A stretch of 64,000 nt of DNA from Nemertoderma westbladi (taxonomy: Eukaryota; Xenacoelomorpha; Nemertodermatida; Nemertodermatidae): assembly GCA_032718475.1 (NCBI GenBank), contig JAUCBJ010006726.1, positions 16,001 to 80,000 of the forward strand. The letters run 5' to 3'. The number at the start of each line of letters is the position of its first letter. The stretch's first letter is position 1. The notes under the pieces were generated by a model. That model was not told where the DNA came from, did no database searches, and saw nothing but the letters and a program-made list of their open reading frames with translations. Made by a program: the position numbers and the translations under genes. Shown here in pieces: positions 1 to 57,013 of this stretch.

Positions 1-1344
1 CATTCTGAGTTCCACGTAGCAGTCTCCCAATGGGCTCCGTGGCCCCACGACCTTTACGGAACCCATTCTGAGTTCCACGTAGCAGTCTCCCAATGGGCTC
101 CGTGGCCCCACGACCTTTACCGAACCCATTCTGAGTTCCACGTAGCAGTCTCCCAATGGGCTCCGTGGCCCCACGACCTTTACCGAACCCATTCTGAGTT
201 CCACGTAGCAGTCTCTCAATGGGCTCCATGGCCCCATGACCTTTACGGAACTCATTCTGAGTTCCACGTAGCAGTCTCCCAATGGGCTCCGTGGCCCCAC
301 GACCTTTACCGAACCCATTCTGAGTTCCACGTAGCAGTCTCCCAATGGGCTCCGTGGCCCCACGACCTTTACCGAACCCATTCTGAGTTCCACGTAGCAG
401 TCTCCCAATGGGCTCCGTGGCCCCACGACCTTTACCGAACCCATTCTGAGTTCCACGTAGCAGTCTCCCAATGGGCTCCGTGGCCCCACGACCTTTACGG
501 AACTCATTCTGAGTTCCACGTAGCAGTCTCCCAATGGGCTCCGTGGCCCCACGACCTTTACGGAACCCATTCTGAGTTCCACGTAGCAGTCTCCCAATGG
601 GCTCCGTGGCCCCACGACCTTTACCGAACCCATTCTGAGTTCCACGTAGCAGTCTCCCAATGGGCTCCGTGGCCCCACGACCTTTACCGAACCCATTCTG
701 AGTTCCACGTAGCAGTCTCCCAATGGGCTCCATGGCCCCACGACCTTTACGGAACTCATTCTGAGTTCCACGTAGCAGTCTCCCAATGGGCTCCGTGGCC
801 CCACGACTTTTACCGAACCCATTCTGAGTTCCACGTAGCAGTCTCCCAATGGGCTCCGTGGCCCCACGACCTTTACCGAACCCATTCTGAGTTCCACGTA
901 GCAGTCTCCCAATGGGCTCCGTGGCCCCACGACCTTTACGGAACCCATTCTGAGTTCCACGTAGCAGTCTCCCAATGGGCTCCGTGGCCCCACGACCTTT
1001 ACCGAACCCATTCTGAGTTCCACGTAGCAGTCTCCCAATGGGCTCCGTGGCCCCACGACCTTTACCGAACCCATTCTGAGTTCCACGTAGCAGTCTCCCA
1101 ATGGGCTCCGTGGCCCCACGACCTTTACGGAACCCATTCTGAGTTCCACGTAGCAGTCTCCCAATGGGCTCCGTGGCCCCACGACCTTTACCGAACCCAT
1201 TCTGAGTTCCACGTAGCAGTCTCCCAATGGGCTCCGTGGCCCCACGACCTTTACGGAACCCATTCTGAGTTCCACGTAGCAGTCTCCCAATGGGCACCGT
1301 GGCCCCACGACCTTTACGGAACCCATTCTGAGTTCCACGTAACA
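1..1344 (-). repeat. 63-bp minisatellite derived from a LINE reverse-transcriptase domain
   Basis: About 21 full copies of a 63-bp unit run from the window edge to 1323, followed by a partial copy that passes into single-copy sequence. Read on the - strand the unit is 21 codons without a stop, containing the LINE RT signature QNGFRKGRG. The same segment occurs once in the RTE-like copy at 23080-23150, where it lies between two CCCATT hexamers 63 bp apart. Copies differ by a few substitutions only. The array continues beyond the window start, so its true length is unknown. Confidence 0.9.
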
Positions 1345-1430
1345 AGCTTTCAATGGGATCCCTGATGTGATTCAATATAATTGTATTATGTAACTTTGTA
1401 GCAATTGAGATCAACGAGATTCCACAAAAA
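1324..1430 (-). mobile_element. RTE-like LINE fragment flanking the 63-bp array
   Basis: The - strand reads an RT finger segment (GISLISIATKLHN, then ILNHIRDPIE) that leads directly into the repeat-encoded QNGFRKGRG. It aligns residue by residue with the copy at 23031-23110. It is therefore the unamplified upstream part of the element whose RT domain became the minisatellite. Only the RT fragment is visible, and homology fades near 1430. Confidence 0.8.
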
Positions 1431-1892
1431 TATATGTAGATTATCGGGTTTCCATGGCACCACCGTATACTTTATAATTTCTTGTGGTCTCTTTGTTATA
1501 TATACATGTCAATGAGGATGGGTCGAATGAGCTCAAAATAGTTGAGCCAACTCAAGTTCTTCTCAAATTTGACCTTCCAACCATACAATGTTCAGCTGGA
1601 TATTCAATCTAAACCCTGGCGGTGGGGCCGATTACTTGCTGGCAGCCACCCACGGTGTTTGTGGCATCAACATTCTGATTGATAATAATCCTATTGATTA
1701 ACATTGTACCGCCTGTTCATGAACCTAGATTCAGCCTTAACTGTCTCCTTGGCGTTATTAATGTCCCATTATGTGCCTTAATGGGGTCCTCGCAGCACTC
1801 AGGGTGTACTGTTCGTTAGAATATATTGAAATATGTATCTCCGCGTCTTTTATTTTTTTGTTAAATTTGTAACCAATATATTTTTGCCACAG
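1431..1892 (+). other. Intron sequence upstream of the first visible RPGRIP1L exon
   Basis: AT-rich, with no open frame or repeat that I can support. It ends in a T-rich stretch and CAG acceptor immediately before the exon at 1893. Confidence 0.5.
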
Positions 1893-48930
<47,038 letters not shown>

Positions 48931-48942
48931 ATTTATAAGCTA

Positions 48943-49306
48943 ATTGGGGTTGGGTTGTGTTGGGTTGGGTTGGGTTGGGTTGGGTTGGGTTGGGTTGGGT
49001 TGGGTTGAGTTGGGTTGAGTTGAGTTGGGTTGGGTTGGGTTGGGTTGAGTTGGGTTGAGTTGGGTTGAGTTGGGTTGGGTTGGGTTGGGTTGGGTTGGGT
49101 TGGGTTGGGTTGGGTTGGGTTGGGTTGGGTTGGGTTGGGTTGGGTTGGGTTGGGTTGGGTTGGGTTGGGTTGGGTTGGGTTGGGTTGGGTTCGGTTGGGT
49201 TCGGTTGAGTTCGGTTGGGTTCGGTTGGGTTCGGTTGGGTTCGGTTGGGTTCGGTTGGGTTCGGTTGGGTTCGGTTGGGTTCGGTTGGGTTGGGTTGGGT
49301 TGGGTT
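48943..49306 (+). repeat. TTGGG pentanucleotide array
   Basis: About 70 pentamers of GGGTT with GAGTT and GGTTC variants that are regular in the second half (TTCGGTTGGG alternation). It starts about 13 bp after the RPGRIP1L stop codon. The transcript strand is G-rich with tracts of three G every five bases, so G-quadruplex formation is likely. Open frames through it (49055-49333) are trivial. Confidence 0.95.
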
Positions 49307-50592
49307 GGTGTTCGCGCTTTTGAAGACCTTTAGCAGTTTAACCTGCCAAAATTTATATGTCTTTTAGTTAATTAACACACCTTTAGCATACGACAATATT
49401 TTATGCTAATAAACAAAACATTAGCCGAAGCCAGCCCATGCGCGATCATTCACCCGATGGATACACCCGGGAGGCTGAATTCGGATGCTTAAATTTTATT
49501 ATTGCAGTGTAAGGTTGCAGTGTAAGCCTACTGTATTATTCTATTGATCGATAATATGTAATTTCTGACAGATATTATTAACTTTCGGGAAATATTAACA
49601 GTTCCTTTAGGACGTGGCGCTCTATCTATTTAAACAGAGCTAGGACTTATACTAAACGCAACGATAATGCTTATGATTAAAGTATAAGGCGCATTCTTTA
49701 GGAAATGCTTTGTTACCAATCACAATCATGCACACTATTCTGCCGACCGTCAGTAAATTTAATCACACATAAAGAGAACAGCAATTGACTCATGTAGTGT
49801 CTGCTAAATAACATTAGATTCAATACACACCACATTGATATAAATCGCAATTGTTATGTATAGCCTGTCTCTCTAACCTGTAGTGTATCAAGAAAATTGG
49901 GAATTTTGGGTGATTTATCAGTATTCTCCAAAGGGCAATATTTCATCAACAAATCGATACAATTAATAACTGACGGTAAATAACAGTACAAACAATATAA
50001 TTAATAAGTAAAGTTCGTGCCGTGTGCCGATTAGACTAGTGACTAGTGACTAGCATATGACTAGCTAGGTAACAGTTATACTTTCTATAATTTAAGCAGT
50101 TTTACTAGAGTTCTTCCCAAAAGCCGGTGTTCTGGCGAAAAATGGGAACACAACAACAGAAACATGTGACTACTGCTCTATACGAAGATACCAACTACCC
50201 TTATTCCACGAAGCTCCCGTCCAACACAGAGAAAGAGCAGTGAGATAGGAAAATTCAGTTCAGTAGCTCGGTGATAGGTCAAAATCAAAGCCAACTCAAA
50301 TTCTATTGGCAGATACAGAAACAGGGCTATGACGCAACCTTCCTAGGCTGGTTGGCCGATTAAACGGAGCCCAGATACCTTCGTACAGCAAATCAGCCAA
50401 TAAGCGGGTAGCTTGCACTATTTTAGCTATAGATCCCTTTTAGAGTATCTCAGCGCCCGGGGGGGAACTGGCCAGCAAGGCAAACGAACCAGTTATCCCA
50501 CAAAAGCTTTTACACCGCTCCCAGAAAATGGGATTTAAGTCTATAAAATATACAAAATCACAGTTTCTAATATACGTAAATACTCTAAACAG
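49307..50592. other. Non-coding region, nothing recognised
   Basis: No gene. A short stretch at 49540-49580 (TTGATCGATAATATGTAATT) resembles the 5' end of the LINE at 38531-38567 (TTGATCGTTAATATATAATC) and may be a LINE fragment. The rest is unique and moderately AT-rich. Confidence 0.4.
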
Positions 50593-52042
50593 TTAATCTT
50601 TCTTACGCGGACGGCGTTTACGCAGTTTTTTAAAGCTAGCCAGAGTCTTTTTCTCTTTGGGGCGAGCCACTTTACAAGGAGGGCTATAACTCCTGGGTGA
50701 AGGGTGCAATATGATTGCATCAGAGGGTATAGGATTATGGTCGGTGTATCCGCCAGTCGAAGTGCCGAGTTGATTGACATCAACGTCGGGGGAGAGGGGT
50801 CTAACGGCCTTTAGAGCGCGTTTTAGGACAGCCGCTCTTACGGGTCCTTTACGAGTGGTCTGAACGAGAGCCGTAGGTGGACCATAGGCAGTTAGAAACT
50901 TCCTGGGTTTAATGGTTCTTTCCAACTCGCGTTCGCGGGCTCGGTATTCGTAAGGCCGTCGATATACTTCCTGTAACTCGGGGTATGAGTTAACAAATAA
51001 GTCTCCATAGTCCGGGTCCTGACGGATATAACTGATTAAGTTATAGGAATGAAGGTTGCTAGGATTAACCCTCCTGAGAAATTTGCGTACGAACTTGGTT
51101 GAAATACATTCTCCGACGCGCTTCAGTAGTTCGTAACTCGATATGCGTGATTTCTGTTCGACAGAAGCGAATAGATAAGGATGGAACGCATAAACTCCTT
51201 CGTAAGCGCGTCCAGGATAATAACGATGGCGCGAATCACAATGTAAATCAGCGTTCGCTTCCCAAGCTCTGATGTAACGTAGTGTGATCATTTCATCTAT
51301 GCTTTCCAAATCGTGATTAAAAGGGGCAATCGAAACTGGCGCGTCCCTTTAGTTGACAATGGTGACATTGAGTCATAAATTGAGGGCAAACCGCAAAAAT
51401 ATGCAAGTTATTGAGTCTGTAATAAGCGCAATAAATTTCCATCGTCGGTTGTTCGTGGAAATAGGAACAGCGGACGTTTGTGTCCATGGGCGTAACATGG
51501 TCTCTCGATGCGCATAACCGACAACGTTGCCGAGAAACATAGTTGGCATGGCGATAATCGTACGCAGTGAGACACTGTGGACCTTGATACCATTCTAGGA
51601 GGTAATCGTTGTCGTTGTTCCGGGCGCGATAGGCTGAATCTCCTCAGATTCTAGGCATATTGGTTCGTCTTCCCAGTCTGTTACGAATATAATTTTCGTG
51701 ATCTATTCTCGGTTTATCGTTACGACTCCGCTGGGTATGATATTTAAATAGAACCATTTCCCTTTCGGTGTATACATCGTCCGTATCATGTAAATCGATA
51801 GGATGGCCGGTAGTTAGGAAGTCCATATACGTACCATTACGATGCGTATAGCGAGCGGTTAATTTTCGATAGTCCAATTCACGCGTAAGTTGCTCTTGGG
51901 ACATCGGCGGTTCGATATAACGACCATCGTCCTCCGTAATGGTTGGATCGGCTTCACCGCGTATCAAGCTATCCTCAAATGCTTGTAAAGGTTGAGTATA
52001 TCGTTCCCTGATACCAAGATCATCTTCTATTAATTCCGTCAT
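50593..52042 (-). pseudogene. Unrecognised Cys-rich basic protein, broken by one stop and one frameshift
   Basis: I do not recognise this gene. An ATG at 52042 opens 132 codons to an in-frame TGA (51644-51646). The same frame continues about 105 codons with a cysteine/histidine-rich block (CRLCASRDHV, then CPQFMTQCHHCQLKG and FDCPF) to a stop near 51320. A run of C and T (CCCCTTTTAA) there marks a one-base shift into a further 238 codons (to 50593), ending in a strongly basic tail (KKLRKRRPRKKD). Codon-like composition and charge are continuous across both breaks, so it was probably one protein of roughly 480 residues. It lacks membrane segments. It stands 1.6 kb downstream of BEL pol on the same strand and may or may not belong to that element. 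Confidence 0.55.
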
Positions 52043-53659
52043 ATCTGCTATCTGAGTTTATTAATATTAGTATGAGTCAATATTTAGGCAAGTGGGCGTC
52101 GCTGCCTACTAGTCTTTGCCCCCGGACAGTGGGTTTCTCAGCGCCGATGTACCGTTGTCGCGGTGTTTACGCCAACATGTAGCAACAGCACGACAACGAT
52201 AACCGGCACAAGTCCCACCACTGTCCGTCCCAAAGGCTTGAATCCACTTGAGGTTATCTCGGTAGAGTTAGGGCTACTTTACAATTGCGATTAGCTACTG
52301 TAAACACACTTTAGTAGTAACATTCACCTATAAACGCACAAATTCCATACAATCATTACTTACTGCACACATGCAGGCCATTTGTCCGTTAGTCAGTGTC
52401 TTCCAGAATGTCACGTTATTACTATGTATCCTTGGATACTAATAGTGCGCTATGTATCCTCTTAGGCTACGCAATGGGGCAAGCCTTTTATTGTTCCTTT
52501 AACTTGCTTCTAATTCTAGCGTGGGTGTTGCCATGGTGACATTATGGAAAACTAGCGGTAGAATTAGGGTAATTCTCATGCATACAGATCTGGGATGTTA
52601 TTTAATAGTAATTCTTTAATTGTCAATATCCTCTTTATGCATGATTTTATAAATTTTATCGGCTATTGACTATATGTTGGAGATTCTCGCACTCTAATAC
52701 ACTCAATATGAATCTCCGCTCCCATGATCTATTAATTACTGGAATTTTGGGAATGTTATAAATTGCACAAAATGACAATTTATGAAATTCATTTGAATAT
52801 GAATTTAAATTTATTCCCGTGAATTTTATTATTTGATGTTAAATTGACACAAATTTTATTCCAGAGCATGTCTGGGGACTCAGGATCCTTAATTCTATAA
52901 AATCGTCCTTTTAAGAATATCGGTAAATGCTGCGATATCTTAATTGACTAGAAAATTTAAAGGATCGGAATTTTACAGATTTTAATAAATATTAAATTAA
53001 TATTTAGGATGGGCACCGATTTATTCTAGAACTTGTCTGGGGACGTTAACCACTGATTCTAGAATTTGTCTTTCAAGTATATCGGTGGGTGCCACGATAT
53101 CTTAATCGACTAGAATTACAGATGGTCAAAAAGTTTAACAGATTTATTTGCGATTTACGCTACTGTTAGAGGGACATCACGCTACTATATGTATTATTTG
53201 TTATAAGGTAGAAGAGCAATATCGCACGAAGCAATGTCAGTGTGAAGAGGCAAGTCGTTTCCAAGGTCTACCCAGAGCTTGGTTTAGCCGAGACACGAGG
53301 ATCTGAACTTTGCATTCCTAATACTCTGCCTACCAATAATACTTAAATATAGTAGTGGCTTTATTGTACTTTAATAAGTACTGACATGTCATCTTACTAT
53401 AGTCTCGCATTTATAATATAATACGGACAGTAAGGAAAGAGAAAAATAATTATTTCTTGCCGTCGCACTAAATATATTATAAGTAATTAAGTACGTAATA
53501 AACACTAATATATTGCACTAATTTACTAAATATTCTAAAATAACATTTTACTAAATAAAATTAAATAAAAACGATTATAATAAAGTACATAATAACGTTT
53601 ACATATAAAATGTAATAAAATAGATAAAATAACATAGACATACACCCACTCCAGACGTA
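52043..53659. other. Non-coding gap between the Cys-rich frame and BEL pol
   Basis: No gene. Two diverged copies of about 110 bp, separated by about 170 bp, share GTCTGGGGAC, TCTATAAAATCGTC/TCTAGAATTTGTCT and GATATCTTAATYGACTAG (52855-52965 and 53025-53115). A 3' LTR of the BEL element would be expected in this region, but I could not match it to sequence upstream of gag. Confidence 0.5.
52855..53115. repeat. Two-copy diverged direct repeat
   Basis: The two segments share TGTCTGGGGAC, ATATCGGT, and CGATATCTTAAT followed by GACTAGAA in the same order and spacing (period about 170 bp). It is possibly an internal duplication within an LTR. Confidence 0.6.
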
Positions 53660-56600
53660 CTACGTTGAGGAGCCCCTAGATGTTTGAGGTATTAGGGAGG
53701 TGGTCGTGGGAAGAGTTTCTTGCCTTCCATAGTTTCCGGAGAGTTCCCGGTCTCTTTCCAGCAAACATAAACGACCAACCGGGCGATTGAGTTGTTGCGT
53801 CTCAAAGATTATGCCGGGTTTCTTGAAGTTACGCCGCATGACGACGAGTTCTACTGAGCGCACTAGACCATCCTCCGAGATGTGCGTCTCGATGATACGA
53901 CCTATCTGCCACCGTCTACGTGGAAGGTCCGGATCTACAATAAGCACCATGTCTCCGGCGCTGACATTTTCCTGCTGCGCAAACCACTTAGTTCGAAGTT
54001 GTAGCGTGGGCAGATAATGTTTCTCAAAATGGTCAGCGAAACGACGGGATAGCAACTGCATAAGCTGCCAAGTTCGACGACAGTATTCATCTCCATCGGC
54101 AATCTCGGATTGTGGGAGCATGGCTACAGGTTTCTTAAGTAGGAAGTGCGCGGGTGTTAGCGCTTCCAGGGAGTCGAGACTCGATGAGACTGGCATAAGC
54201 GGTCTCTCGTTAAGATAGGCAGCGATTTCTTCCATTAACGTCCGCAGAAGTTCGTCGGTGAGATAGGCGCGGCACGGCACTATAAAGTGAAATGCGGTCT
54301 TGACACTTCGAATTAATCTCTCCCAACTTCCTCCCCACCAAGGGGCGTCGGCGGCGTTAAAGGTCCAGCTAGACGCCGTTATCCGTAGCTGGTCGTCCAC
54401 CTGTCTTTGATTCCAGTCCTTTACGTAAGCCTGAATTTCGTTGTTGGCACCAATGAAGTTCGTTCCCTTATCGGATCTCATCGTGTTGCTAGTTCCGAAA
54501 CGAGCGATCTGTCGTCGTAAACATAAGACGAAGCTGTTAGTAGATAGATCGTTCACCATATCGATGGATATGAACATATGGATAGCTCTACAAGTCATGC
54601 AGACAAAGATTACACACCATCTCTTGACTATAGTCCTAGCACGATACACTTCAATAGGGCCAAATAAATCCACACCAGTATTAGTAAAGGGTGGTTCATA
54701 AAAGCTTACTCGTTCCCTAGGTAATTCTGCCTCTCGCTGTGTTAAAGGCCTACTGAATGCTTTCCTACAAGGTATGCAGTTCCTAAGAACTTGGTTCAGA
54801 GCTCTACGTGGTTTATGAAAATAATAGCGAGTTCGAATTTCGCTAAGAACTCGTTCTCTACCAGCATGATACAGTTTACTGTGAACATCTACAATCATCT
54901 TGATTTGTACTTCAAGATTTCTAATGAGTATAGGGAATTTAGTGTCAAAGGATAATGGGGCGTTGGTAAGCCTTCCTCCAACACGTATTAACCCATCTAT
55001 CATTGTGCTAGAGAAGCGATCCCTTAAGCGCATCTGCGGATTTCTTAACAACAGAAAATACTTATCGGAATCCTCATAGCATTGCAGGAGTCTCAGTAGC
55101 TGCTTATTAGTTTCTTCATGCTCCTGGTAACTGATCTTCTCCTTTAGAAACCGGTCTGATATCTTGTACTTAGGTAGATCTTTAATAACATGAACTTGCG
55201 CAGATGTCACTGGAGCAGTATCACTAGTGGTTCGCGTCCTGGAGTAGTGATGGTGAAAACATCTCTTTAAGTATGTGACGGCTTTACAGAGACGATTCCA
55301 GGAACTGTAATGATGCAGTGCTCTCTGCAGCAGGGGTGAGATTCCTTGCGAGACGTCTGGTATCCCAGATTTCCAATCTCTGTCTCTAATTTCCACAACA
55401 GACTTGCTTGTGGCGAGGGATTGTGGATCCGAAGTATCGTTTTCGGCAGTATGTAATACAGATAGATCGATTGTCGGTTTAAATAACTTCGATTTACTTG
55501 TCCGAGTTTTGGGTTTGACTTTCTCCGCTCCCTTGGCTTGTCTAATCTCAGCCGTAGTAAGGTGAGGAGGCCATTCATCCTCTTCCTTGCTCAGGAAGTC
55601 GGGTCCACCCAACCAGTCAGGAGTATCTATCAGTTCCTGTGGAGTTGCTCCCCTGGAGGCGATGTCAGCTGGGTTAATCGTACCAGGGCAATGTCTCCAT
55701 TGATCTATCGTTGTGCGACTAAGAATAATGGCCACTCTGTTAGTAACAAAGACGCTGAACTGACAGACTTCATTCGTTATATACTCCAACACAAGTAAAG
55801 CGTCGGTCCAATAAACAGTTTTCTCCAGTGGATAATCGATCTGTTCTGTTACATTCCGGCCGATAGCTGTAGCGTATAAAGCTGCTTTTAACTCCGCCCG
55901 AGGAACCTTCAGCTTGTTGTTAATCAATGCCTTAGAGGTAACCAAGGCAACTTTGATTCCATCCGGAGTTTCGACTCGCAGGTATGCTACTATACCTATT
56001 CCCATATCGCTGGCATCTCCGAATACATGGAGTTGATAGGAATATGTAGGGAGAACATGACCAAAATATGAACGGGAAATTATAAAGTTCTCGATGGCAG
56101 GTAGCGAGTCCTCCCATTTCATCCATTTCTTTAATAGTTCTCCCTTGAGTGGATCGTCCCACGAGTGGTTTTCAAGCCACATTTGTTGTACTAAACTCCG
56201 AGCAATCAATATAACTGGGCTAATAAATCCCAAGGGATCGAAATAAGTGCTCAGAATACTTAAACAAATCCGTTTGGTCCGAACTGGATTATCTCGCTGT
56301 TTTAGCTGAAAAAACAGGATATCTCTTTCTGTGTCCCACTTCAAGCCAAGCGTCTTGGTTTCCGGAAGATCGTCATGTATTAAGTCGAGGTCCTTTGCTC
56401 CCCGGTCTTCTACAGGTATTGCTTCCAGAAACTCACGGGAGTTGCTGGTGAACTTCGTCAATCGAAATCCACCTCTTTTCAAACACTCAACCGTTCCTTT
56501 CGCGACATCAAGGGCTTCCTTTACTGATGGAAGGGACTTTAAATTGTCGTCCATGTATATGTCTCGTTTGATGTTATCTATCACCTCTTTGGAGAAGGCG

Positions 56601-57013
56601 TCCCGGTTGTCATCCGCAGTGGTACGAACCACTGAGCAGGCGTTTGAAGGGCTTGATATAATCCCAAAAGCCTGGATGGTCATCCAGTACTCTACCGGTT
56701 TCTGGTTGAGGTCTCCTTCAGGCCACCACAGGAATCTTAGGCTGTCCCTATCACGATCCAATGCCTTGACTTGTAAGAACATTCCTTCTATATCGGAGGC
56801 GAACGCGATGGAATATTGTCTTAATCTTAAAAGTATTCCCAACAAAGATTGGAGCAAGTTGGGTCCTGGTAACAACTCGGAATTGAGGGATTGTCCCATA
56901 TATAGGGCGGAGCCATCAAATACGACCCGTACTTCATGGGGTTTACCGGGTTTGGGAACGTAATGATGTGTTAGATAATAAGTTCTTTCAGTTATTGGAG
57001 TTCCTTCCGGTAC
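53660..57013 (-). CDS. BEL/Pao Pol: reverse transcriptase, RNase H, integrase
   Basis: The frame continues directly from the gag-protease ORF after the TGA at 57014-57016 (about 1,117 codons). The first ATG is at 56899, but RT sequence starts upstream of it (VPEGTPITERTYYLTHHYVP, VRVVFDGSALYMGQSLN), so initiation there would truncate the fingers. RT active site DIYMDD at about 56550-56567. RNase H-like region YWTDALLVLEYITNE. The integrase has a zinc-binding HAGRERVLSEIRTRYY and CIPCRK, catalytic Asp in GVDLFGPI and MRSDKGTNFIG and the Glu in WWGGSWERLIRSVK. The C-terminal DUF5641-like segment (AGDMVLIVDPDLPRRRWQIG) ends the protein. Expression needs readthrough or reversion of the TGA. Confidence 0.92.
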   Translation of the reverse strand, partial: VPEGTPITERTYYLTHHYVPKPGKPHEVRVVFDGSALYMGQSLNSELLPGPNLLQSLLGILLRLRQYSIAFASDIEGMFLQVKALDRDRDSLRFLWWPEGDLNQKPVEYWMTIQAFGIISSPSNACSVVRTTADDNRDAFSKEVIDNIKRDIYMDDNLKSLPSVKEALDVAKGTVECLKRGGFRLTKFTSNSREFLEAIPVEDRGAKDLDLIHDDLPETKTLGLKWDTERDILFFQLKQRDNPVRTKRICLSILSTYFDPLGFISPVILIARSLVQQMWLENHSWDDPLKGELLKKWMKWEDSLPAIENFIISRSYFGHVLPTYSYQLHVFGDASDMGIGIVAYLRVETPDGIKVALVTSKALINNKLKVPRAELKAALYATAIGRNVTEQIDYPLEKTVYWTDALLVLEYITNEVCQFSVFVTNRVAIILSRTTIDQWRHCPGTINPADIASRGATPQELIDTPDWLGGPDFLSKEEDEWPPHLTTAEIRQAKGAEKVKPKTRTSKSKLFKPTIDLSVLHTAENDTSDPQSLATSKSVVEIRDRDWKSGIPDVSQGISPLLQRALHHYSSWNRLCKAVTYLKRCFHHHYSRTRTTSDTAPVTSAQVHVIKDLPKYKISDRFLKEKISYQEHEETNKQLLRLLQCYEDSDKYFLLLRNPQMRLRDRFSSTMIDGLIRVGGRLTNAPLSFDTKFPILIRNLEVQIKMIVDVHSKLYHAGRERVLSEIRTRYYFHKPRRALNQVLRNCIPCRKAFSRPLTQREAELPRERVSFYEPPFTNTGVDLFGPIEVYRARTIVKRWCVIFVCMTCRAIHMFISIDMVNDLSTNSFVLCLRRQIARFGTSNTMRSDKGTNFIGANNEIQAYVKDWNQRQVDDQLRITASSWTFNAADAPWWGGSWERLIRSVKTAFHFIVPCRAYLTDELLRTLMEEIAAYLNERPLMPVSSSLDSLEALTPAHFLLKKPVAMLPQSEIADGDEYCRRTWQLMQLLSRRFADHFEKHYLPTLQLRTKWFAQQENVSAGDMVLIVDPDLPRRRWQIGRIIETHISEDGLVRSVELVVMRRNFKKPGIIFETQQLNRPVGRLCLLERDRELSGNYGRQETLPTTTSLIPQTSRGSST

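Noticed and set aside
48943-49306. Interstitial telomere repeat
   Set aside because: TTGGG is not a telomere motif I can support for this genome, and the array is degenerate in a gene-flanking position.
49055-49333. WVGLGWVGLG repeat proteins
   Set aside because: Translation of a pentanucleotide array.
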